From: Nigrospora sphaerica | Lineage: Eukaryota; Ascomycota; Sordariomycetes; Amphisphaeriales; Apiosporaceae | Direction of reading: 5' to 3' | Length of the DNA: 64,000 bases | Assembly (NCBI GenBank): GCA_018287875.1 | Contig: JAGVVL010000018.1 | Location: forward strand, 3,030,501 to 3,094,500 | Translations under genes and position numbers: made by a program | Part shown: positions 56,861 through 64,000 of the stretch, one piece after another | Layout: every line of letters starts with the position of its first letter | Numbering within the stretch: the first letter of the stretch is position 1 | The notes under the pieces: model-generated | What the model was told of the DNA's origin: nothing | The model's input: the letters and a program-made list of their open reading frames with translations, nothing else | The model's database searches: none

Positions 56861-59326
56861 TTACTGGGAACCCTTGCTCAGCAGGTTCAGAGCGCTGCCG
56901 GCCAGGATAAATTGGGCCTGGTCCTGGCTCACGGCGTGCTTGGTCTTGATGGAGAACTGCTCGCCCGTCTTGTGCTTGGTGACTCGGAGGCTCACCTCGC
57001 CCTTGCCGCCGTTGCGCAGCATGTCGTACAGGCCCTCGGTAGCCACCTCGTCCGAGGCCCCAATCCTGTCGTAGTCGGCCTCGTCGGCAAAGGTCAGCGG
57101 GACAACGCCCTGCTTCTTCAGGTTGGTCTCGTGGATCCGGGCGAACGACTTGCAAAGCACAATGCGGGCGCCGAGGTACCGCGGCTGCAGGGCGGCGTGC
57201 TCGCGCGCGCTGCCCTCGCCGTAGTTGTGCTCAGCCACGACCAGCCATGGTTGCTGCGCCTCCTTCCACCGCTGGCCCAGCTCGGGGATCGTGTGCTTGG
57301 AGCCGTCCACGTCATAAGCCACGTTGACCTCGCCCGTTTCGGCGTTGGTAGCCGTGTTAAGCGTGTTGGTGCTGATGTTGGGCAGGTGGCCCTTGTACTT
57401 GAGCCAGGGGCCGGCCGCCGAGATGGTATCCGTCGTGCACTTGCCCGTAACCTTGACGAGCACGCGCAGACCGGACAAGTCACCCGCGGGGAAGGGGTCG
57501 AAAGGCTCCAGCAGGGCGAGGCGGTCCGACGAAGGCGAGATAGCCACGTTGACGGAGGGGTCTGGGGCCTGGGACACGGCACGGAACTCAGGCCGAGCCG
57601 AGGCGAAAGGCTGCGAGGGGATTTCAGATCCCGAGGGAGGCGAGAAGCGGAATTCACGGCCCGGCGAGATGGTGATGGCGTCGGTTACCGGGTTGAAAGT
57701 AGTGCTGCCGGCAAAAGCCATGGCAGTCACAACTTCAGGGGAAGCAAGGAAGTTCATGGTGTCGGGGTTGCCGTCATTACGGCCACGGAAGTTGCGGTTG
57801 TACGAGGTAAGAATGGCGTTGGGGGTGCCTTTCTCAACGCCGTCACGGCGCTTCCACTGACCGATGCAGGGGCCGCAAGCGTTAGAGAGGACAATGCCAC
57901 CGGCCTCCTTGAAGGTCTCAAGAGGGCCATCGCGAGCGAGAGTCTCCCGAATCTGGTCGCTACCGGGGGTGATGTAGAAGTCGGCCGCCGGCTTGAGACC
58001 AGCCTCCATAGCCTCGCGTACCATGCTCTCAACACGCGTCATGTCCTCGTACGAGCTGTTGGTGCAGCTTCCGATGAGACCGGCAGAAAGCTTCTCGGGC
58101 CACTTCTGCTCCTGGACGGTTTCCTTGAACTGCGACAAGGGGGTCGACAGATCCGGGGTGAAGGGGCCGTTGATGTGGGGCTCAAGGGTGGACAGGTCGA
58201 TGGTGATAACTTTGTCGTATTTGGCACCCTTATCAGCCCCCAAATTGATCATGTCGGAGAACTTTTTGGCCTCAGCAGCGACATCGCGGCGGTGCGTAGC
58301 GTCGAGATAGCGGACGTGAGCCGGGCTGAAGGGGAAGATCGAGGTCGTTGCGCCAACCTCGGCTCCCATGTTGCAGGCGGTAGCCATACCGGTACAGCTC
58401 AGAGTCTCGACGCCGGGGCCAAAGTACTCAATGATGAAGCCAGTGCCGCCCCGAACGGTGAGTTTGCCGGCGAGGTTCAGGATAATATCCTTGGGCGAGG
58501 CCCAGCCGCTAAGCTTGCCCTTCAGCTCGACACCGAGGACGCGAGGCGCCTTCAGTTCCCAGGGAGCGCCGACGAGCGCCTCAACGGCGTCGGCGCCACC
58601 AACGCCAATGGCGATGGTGGACAGGCCACCGGCGTTGGGGGTGTGGCTGTCGGTACCCAACATCATCAGGCCCGGAGCGGCGTAGTTCTCCAGAACGCTT
58701 TGGTGGATGATGCCCGCTCCCGGAGGCCAGAATTCGATGCCGTACTTCTTGGAGGCCGACTCAAGAAAGTCGAAGACCTCCTGGTTCATCTTGATGCCCG
58801 ACTCCAGGTCCGACTTGGCGCCGTTCTCTCCGACGATCAGGTGGTCGCAGTGGATGCTGGCGGGGATGGCGGTCGTCGGCAGGTTGCAGGTCATGAACTG
58901 CAGGAGGGCCATCTGGGCCGAGGCATCCTGCATTGCGACGCGGTCGGGCTTGAGCTTCAGGTTGGCAGTGCCTCGGATGTTGCGGCCGCCGTCGGTGTTG
59001 GTGGTGAGCGACTCCTCGACATTGTCCAAATGAGAGTAGAGGATCTTCTCGGCGAGGGTCAGGGCAGTGCCCTTGCCCAGCACCTCCTTGACCTTCTCAT
59101 AGTTCTTGGCGAGCTTCAGGTACGGGGGGATGCGAGGGTTCGAGGTGTCAAAGGTCGGGGTCGCAAAGGATCGCGTGCCGGTCGTGAGTCGGCTTCTGGT
59201 CGCCGAACGCTGCTTCAGTCAGCTCCAGTCTCACGCCCCGCGAACGCCCACTCAGGCCGCCGACTGCAACGGATCACCTACACCAAAGGTCGCACCGCGA
59301 CGACAGGCAAGTTCGACAGCCCTCAT
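56861..59326 (-). CDS. aco2: mitochondrial aconitase, Aco2/AcoB type
   Basis: 4Fe-4S hydro-lyase that isomerises citrate and isocitrate through cis-aconitate; Aco2-type paralogues have been linked to lysine synthesis in yeast. Exons 59326..59282 and 59209..56861 give 797 residues, the usual size. The 72 bp intron (GTAGGT...GAAGCAG, CTGAC branch) is phase 0. The first about 35 residues are Arg-rich and acid-poor (MRAVELACRRGATFG, then RSATRSRLTTGTRSF), a mitochondrial presequence. The cluster cysteines are in GSCTNSSYEDM (about 395) and ACGPCIGQW (about 458). Substrate motifs LMMLGTDSHTPN and the swivel-domain NYGEGSAREHAALQPR are present. YGEGSAREHAALQPR, in place of FGEGSSREHAALEPR, marks the Aco2/AcoB branch rather than the main TCA enzyme. 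One oddity is TTDTISAAG, where I recall TTDHIS in most aconitases. The first exon is less certain than the rest. Confidence 0.93.
59210..59281 (-). other. predicted 5' intron of aconitase gene
   Basis: 72 bp, GTAGGT donor, GCTGAC branch-like site and GCAG acceptor, phase 0. It links a 15-codon first exon to the long frame and gives a plausible mitochondrial leader. Confidence 0.65.
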
Positions 59327-59519
59327 GCTTCCCAATTGGCCCGGCCAGACGTGGGAAGAGTTTCGAGATGATGGTCGGAAGCCGGAATACCGGATGCTCG
59401 CAGCAGAGAAAAAAAAGGTTGATTGCATTGGTGGCGATCTGATTGGCCTACCCTGCGCCGATGCCGGAACAGCACTAAAATCCGGGGTATGTCGCGATCC
59501 ACTAGGAGGACCCCAGCAA

Positions 59520-59614
59520 GGGTTTAGCAGAAGAAGTGACTCAACTAAAAGGGTAACTGGCTCAGCATACTATTAAGAACACCCTATTAGTTGGGTCACT
59601 TTTTCTGCTAACCC
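59520..59614. repeat. foldback element (imperfect inverted repeat), MITE-like
   Basis: Left arm 59520-59554 (GGGTTTAGCAGAAGAAGTGA...) pairs with right arm 59581-59614 (...GGGTCACTTTTTCTGCTAAC) over about 34 bases, with three mismatches and one single-base gap. The 26-base centre is unpaired. It lies about 200-290 bp upstream of the aconitase start codon, so it is in the promoter or leader. Confidence 0.7.
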
Positions 59615-60336
59615 CCTCGCCCAGCTCAACAGCAAGTGGATATGAGATGGAACACCCATTCATCTCACGAACAAATGACCAATAATCGAAACCCCCATCC
59701 AAATCGGAACGACCGGCTGTTCTGGACTAACGAAATCTCGCGAGGCTTTTGGCTAAGGTTGTTGTTGGTTATTACATACGTCATACCTATCAAGCTGACG
59801 CCTGTTGCTCCCTTGAATGCGGTCAGGCTTGGCTCATCTGCTCTCTCGTTCTTTTACTGGCGATCCTAAAAGCACAGCCACCCGACGATTGGCTACATGA
59901 CAAACATAGCTCAGATACCACCTGCCATTACGCGGCAGCATGGTATTTCTTTTTCATTTCTTGGAGCTCAGCTTAACAGAATGTGAGGCTTTTTGGATAT
60001 ACGCACGCAGCTCGGGATTCATTGGGCGACAGTCGCCCCGCCTGATAGCATGGCCGCGTTGGCTGAGCTGCTCCGCGATGCCGCGTCTAGGCACCCTTCA
60101 GGTTGCCGGTATACATTCAGACTGCTGATTTGAACGATCTGTCTGTTTCCATCACCACTTCAACCGCAAAATACAAAGTTCCGCTACGCTTGAAGAATCG
60201 CCTGGAGACCAGCTCACTCCCCTTACCAATCCACTCCGTCGGCAATCCTTCAGCGCCACGAAGAAGCAGACGAAGGCTGCGGTGCCTGCCCAAGATAAAG
60301 CGCGCAGGATCTCGGATCAGATTCAGCTGCCCTGCG

Positions 60337-60384
<48 letters not shown>

Positions 60385-60756
60385 CTCGATACCCCCATGT
60401 CTAGTGTATTGGCAAGAATGAGGGGCAAGTAGGTTGTGGTGTTATGCTCAGATCGTTGAGCGATAGACTTTGGGCGAGCAAGGAATGTGGGCTTTTAGCC
60501 ATCTCCATGTGTGAGGTGGGCTATCCAGCCAGTATCACTGGGCTTTTTAGTGAGAAATTGAGTTGCTTATGGCCAAAGCTAACAAGCCCGCCCCCAAAAA
60601 TAACTACGTGAACGTGATGTGGATTGGAAGGAGAGATGGAGCGGCGTATATGAAGGGCCTAGGAATAATATGTGCGGTGGAATGGTATAACTTGAATTCC
60701 ACGATTACCGGATATTATCATGTGACATATAGTGGAGAGACGAGGTCAATGGGAGG
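59615..60756. other. intergenic
   Basis: 1.1 kb between the aconitase promoter and the end of the Zn2Cys6 gene. Holds an (AT)n microsatellite; otherwise short motif-free frames. Confidence 0.4.
60339..60382 (+). repeat. (AT)22 microsatellite
   Basis: Uninterrupted AT dinucleotide for 44 bases. Confidence 0.97.
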
Positions 60757-62565
60757 TCAGTGAACAAGGCTGGCCATGTATCGCTGGAGAATGGCGCTGT
60801 AGTCATTGTACCACTCCTCGAGCCAGCGCGACGCGTCGAACATGCGCGTCGCCCAGCAGCTTAGCGTGGGGTCGAGGATCTGCATCTGGGCCGTCAAGCG
60901 CTGCAATTCCCGGCCGCAATGCTCGATGCCGAAGCCGTCGCCGTCGAAGAAGGCACCGTACGTGTTGTCGGGGCCGGTGGCGGCCACGACGGCGTTGACG
61001 AGCACGAAGAGGGCGTGAAGGACGAGGGGGGCGAAGCAGAAGTTGGGTAGGCTCAGGACGCGGGCCGGGTCCATGGCGGCGGCGGCGTCGACGAGGGCGC
61101 GGCAGTGGCCGACGAGGGCGCGGAGCGCGTCGCGCAGCGGCGCGATGACGTGCGGCGGCCGCGCGAAGTCCTTGACGGCGACGCGGCCCGGGATGAAGGG
61201 CGCCGCGAACGAGGCCTTGTTCGTCGGCGTGTGCAGCACCACCTCGTACATGTACACCATGGCGGCATGCCGCCACACCTGGAGCGTCTGGCACGACGCG
61301 AGCGCGGGCGGCACCTGGGCTGCCCACTCGTCGACCTCGCGCGTGAGGGCGGCCATGACGGCGTGGGTGCCGTAGTCGTTGCCGTCCACAAAGGTGGTCA
61401 GCTGGCACAGACGCAACTCGCTGGCGATGTGCTGGACCAGTCGCACGATCCGCACGATCTGCCCCAGCAACACATCGGCCGCGTCGCCCCGGCTCTCCAG
61501 GTCCGCGAGGCACGCCTGGTGGTGGGCGTCCCAGGGGACGGGGCTCGGGCGGCGCGTGCTGAGGGCCGACGTCGCCTGGGCCACGAAGCAGGCGAGCCAA
61601 GTGCGGCGGGCGTCCAGACTGTCGGGATCGGCGTGGCGATCGAAGTAGGCCGCCGGCGATGGTTGCAGGGCTACGCCGCCGAGCCCGAGGTCGATGGCCA
61701 TGTCGGCGGCGATTTGCACCAGCTGGTAGCTGGTCCCCTGTTGGCCACTATCCCGCGTCGGCTTGTTCCACTACCACCCGTGGAGTCAGTTCGGCTTTCA
61801 AAAGCAGGAGTTCCTAACCTAAACCCATGCCTGGAGGAGCGGGGACGATGGGAACCAAGCGTAAACAAGACAAGGAGGTGGAGAATACGTGTCGGAGAAG
61901 AATATAGAAGACGGAGGAGAGTGGCTTACAAAGACGGCCACGAGCAAGGCCTGGACCGTGTCCAGCGACCTCCGCCCGCGGCCCAGCACCTGGACGCCGA
62001 GCACGCGCGCCGTCTGCCACAGCAGCTCGTCGTGCGCCACCAAATCAGTGCCCTGGGCGGCCTGTGTGGGACCGTATGCCAGCGCCGCGAGCAGCAGCAA
62101 CGGCGAGGCGGCGCGTAGGGCGTCCAGCTCGAGGGGCAGGCGGAAAAAGGGCCAGGCGGCGCGGGCCTGGTGCGCCACGAGGACCAGAAGCTCCTGCTGC
62201 TTGGGCGGGGGGATGCGCGCGTCCAGGAACGCCAGAATGGCGCCGTCGTCCTCGGGCGGCGGGCCGGCAGCGCCCCACGAGTAGCCCGGCGTCGTTCGCC
62301 CGCCGCTGCCGCCGCTGATGCTGCCACTGCTGCCACTGCTGCCACTGCTGCCGATGCTGCTCGTCTGGTCGCGCAGCGCCGTTTCGAGCTCCTCGACCTG
62401 CGCCTCGAGCTCGTGGATGCGGTCCCGTTGGAGGCGCGGCGCCGCCGGCGCGCACTCTAGGCCCCCGCGGCTACAGCGGTCGCAGGCCTGCCCGGGCGTC
62501 GTGCCCACGTCGCACTTGATCTTGAGGCGATGGCACTCTTCGCACGCGCGGCTTCGTTTCCGCAT
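60757..62565 (-). CDS. Zn2Cys6 transcription factor
   Basis: Nuclear regulator; targets unknown. Exons 62565..61930 and 61770..60757 give 549 residues. The 159 bp intron (GTAAGC donor, GTGGTAG acceptor, phase 0) joins LLVAVF to WNKPTRDSG, matching the usual middle region of this family. The binuclear cluster is at the very start: C8-x2-C11-x6-C18-x9-C28-x2-C31-x6-C38, with the Lys-rich KIK loop. A coiled-coil dimer segment follows (DRIHELEAQVEELETALRD), then a Gly/Ser linker coded by a 9 bp repeat. The remainder is the helical fungal-specific regulatory domain: LVQIAADMAIDLGLGGVALQ, DARRTWLACFVAQATSALST and MYEVVLHTPTNKASFAAPF. No frameshift is seen. It lies between the aconitase and fasciclin genes, but co-regulation cannot be inferred from position alone. 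Confidence 0.9.
61771..61929 (-). other. intron of the Zn2Cys6 gene
   Basis: 159 bp with GTAAGC donor and GGTAG acceptor. In-frame stops within it and the restored LLVAVFWNKP junction support removal. Confidence 0.8.
62321..62347 (+). repeat. 9 bp coding repeat in the Zn2Cys6 gene
   Basis: Three perfect copies of ctgccactg on the plus strand, plus a diverged fourth, coding the Gly-Ser-Ser linker between the coiled coil and the regulatory domain. Confidence 0.9.
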
Positions 62566-63225
62566 CTTGGTTCGCAGTGTGAGCCCGCTTCGGGGTCGGC
62601 CATGTCATCGCGAACACGCATCCATGCTGATGCCCAACAGCAACACGCGGGGTAAACCCTGCTTTGCCAAGTCGAGAGCAAGATCTGGGGAAAGTTAGCC
62701 CAGTTGCCCGATCGGGCAGTGCAGGACTTCTAGAGCTGGAGGACCTGGCCAAGCTGACCACCACCACGGCTCCCCTGGCTAACCTGCTCCAGCACCTGCC
62801 TCTCTTGTGCTTAGATGCAAGGGCATACGGCGAAATTTGGCCGTGTCCGCCTCCCCAAGCGATGCTTTTGCAAATTGGAATTGCACTCCCTGATTGGCAA
62901 ATTGCCATGCGTTGCTGCACGGCGATGGAGTCGGCGAGTTTTGGCCGTCCCCGCCCCCAGGGGTAAGGTAAGTACTCTCGCTCATTGGTATTGCCGTGTC
63001 TGGGCGGAGGCTGTGCTAGTCCGGCAGACTGGTCGTCGGAAGTGATGATGTCTTTGACAGCGCCACGGGAAGGCCGGAAACGCTGCATCTCGAAGGCATT
63101 CCAGGAATCGTGAGAACTTCATACGAATCCTGCGTCTTGGCCCGTCGTCATGACTTTTCACCACGTTGCTCTACATGCGTGGGTGCCTAGGGAGGCCTTG
63201 ACGAAGCCTCGTTCGGCCTCTGATG
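62566..63225. other. divergent promoter region
   Basis: 0.8 kb between the divergent Zn2Cys6 and fasciclin genes, holding both promoters. No gene seen. Confidence 0.4.
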
Positions 63226-63233
63226 TATATAAG
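63226..63233 (+). promoter_or_regulatory. TATA box of the fasciclin gene
   Basis: TATATAAG, 139 bp before the start codon at 63372. A pyrimidine-rich stretch follows (cttccatcag to cgtcctcttt). Confidence 0.6.
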
Positions 63234-63371
63234 AGCATGGTGAGGGCTGGCCGATATGAAGAATGGCTCTATAGCATCGCATCACCAGCTTCCATCAGTC
63301 TGCGTCTGCCGCCTCTCCCCAACAACTTCCACCGTCCTCTTTACCGTGCTTTCTAACCCACCCCTCTCACC

Positions 63372-64000
63372 ATGCGTATCTCCTCGTGGGCTCCTGTGCT
63401 GATGGCGGGCACCTGCCTCGCCCAGGGCGACATCGCGGCTCTGCTGGCCTCGCAGGACGATCTCAGCACGCTGCTCGAGCTGGTCGGGCTCGTGGACGGG
63501 CTGGCCGAGACGTTGGCGGCGGCGTCCAACATCACCATTGTGGCTCCGACCAACGATGCCTTCGCCAAGGTGCCGCGAGACATCCCCGAGGGCCAGGCCA
63601 TCGAGTGGCGCAACGACACCATCGCCATCGGCGCCCTGCTGGCCAACCACGTCTTCAAGGGCGTCTACCCGGCCGCCGCCATCACCAACGTGCCTACCTT
63701 TGCCCAGACCCTGCTCGACGGCTCATACGTGGACTACCGCCAGCCCTTCTCCAACTTCACCGGCGGCGCCTACAACGGCCTCGTCCGGGACGGCGACAAC
63801 GTCTGCGTTCTGTCCGGCGAGAACACCGTCTCGACCGTCACCCAGGCCGTGCGTGCTAACCCTCTCCTCCCTTTTTATCTCCCCTGAACTGAACGTGTTC
63901 CGGCTAACGCACCACCCCTCGAGAACAGGATATCAAGCTGGGCGAGGGCATCACGATCCACAAGATCGACACGGTGCTAGACTTCGGCGCGCCGCTGCAG
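63372..64000 (+). CDS. secreted fasciclin (FAS1)-domain protein, 5' part
   Basis: Cut by the right edge. Exon 1 is 63372..63848; an 80 bp intron (GTGCGT donor, GCTAAC branch, AACAG acceptor, phase 0) leads to exon 2 from 63929, open to the end of the window. The first about 19 residues (MRISSWAPVLMAGTCLAQG) are a signal peptide. A FAS1 domain follows at once: DIAALLASQDDLSTLLELV, then ITIVAPTNDAFAKVP, the H1 motif that marks the family; then ALLANHVFKGVYPAAAI, and in exon 2 a strand like the H2 region (ITIHKIDTVLDFGAPL). N-glycosylation sequons occur (NIT, NDT, NFT). FAS1 proteins are extracellular adhesion or wall proteins, often GPI-anchored; whether there is a second domain or an anchor lies outside the window. 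Confidence 0.93.

Noticed and set aside
56912..59371. 819-codon open frame on the plus strand
   Set aside because: It is exactly antisense to the aconitase gene. Strong G/C at third codon positions removes stops from the opposite strand; its composition (Val/Leu/Arg/Gly-rich, no motif) is that of a shadow frame.
61105..62118. 337-codon plus-strand frame
   Set aside because: Antisense to the Zn2Cys6 gene and running across its intron; Arg/Val-rich shadow.
1..64000. Search for a biosynthetic gene cluster, CRISPR array, prokaryotic operon or viral insertion
   Set aside because: No backbone synthase, no regularly spaced repeats, no polycistronic layout and no viral motif was seen.

Overview
The window looks like nuclear DNA of a filamentous ascomycete, probably a sordariomycete. 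It is GC-rich. Its genes have short introns of about 48-80 bp with GTRNGY donors and CTAAC/CTGAC-type branch sites. The families present are typically fungal: a class III chitin synthase, a HET-domain NLR, a PTH11-like CFEM receptor, a Zn2Cys6 regulator and a Fot1/pogo transposon. I predict 14 apparently functional protein genes (one cut by the right edge), a GMC-oxidoreductase relic, one decayed transposon, and a tRNA-like Pol III-type locus. Long gene-free stretches separate them. Gene models are based on reading frame, splice signals and motif continuity; none has been checked by alignment or transcript data.

Left part (1-21 kb): after 2 kb without a gene come a small secreted protein (-, 2.2-2.5 kb) and an intact class III chitin synthase (-, 3.9-6.6 kb). 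After 3.4 kb of gene-free DNA there is a complete HET/NB-ARC/TPR NLR (+, 10.0-13.5 kb) with near-identical TPR units. A very long disordered protein follows (-, 15.7-21.1 kb).

Middle part (21-42 kb): a 4.6 kb gene-free stretch, then an IFRD-family protein (-) and a five-exon FHA protein with a C-terminal membrane anchor (+). Next is a broken GMC oxidoreductase relic (-) beside an intact eight-exon CFEM GPCR (-). After these come the tRNA-like locus (-) and a GNAT acetyltransferase (-).

Right part (43-64 kb): a 1.86 kb pogo-type element with 45 bp perfect terminal inverted repeats and a multiply broken transposase; a FAD monooxygenase (+); a two-exon disordered protein with a small Cys/His cluster (-); a 77-residue probable mitochondrial membrane protein (+) convergent with an Aco2/AcoB-type mitochondrial aconitase (-); a Zn2Cys6 transcription factor (-); and the start of a secreted fasciclin-domain protein (+).

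I see no biosynthetic cluster. The genes are a mix of housekeeping functions (wall synthesis, mitochondrial metabolism) and surface or self/non-self functions (NLR, CFEM receptor, secreted proteins). The least explained items are the tRNA-like locus, the small mitochondrial protein, the two long disordered proteins, and a foldback repeat just upstream of the aconitase gene.
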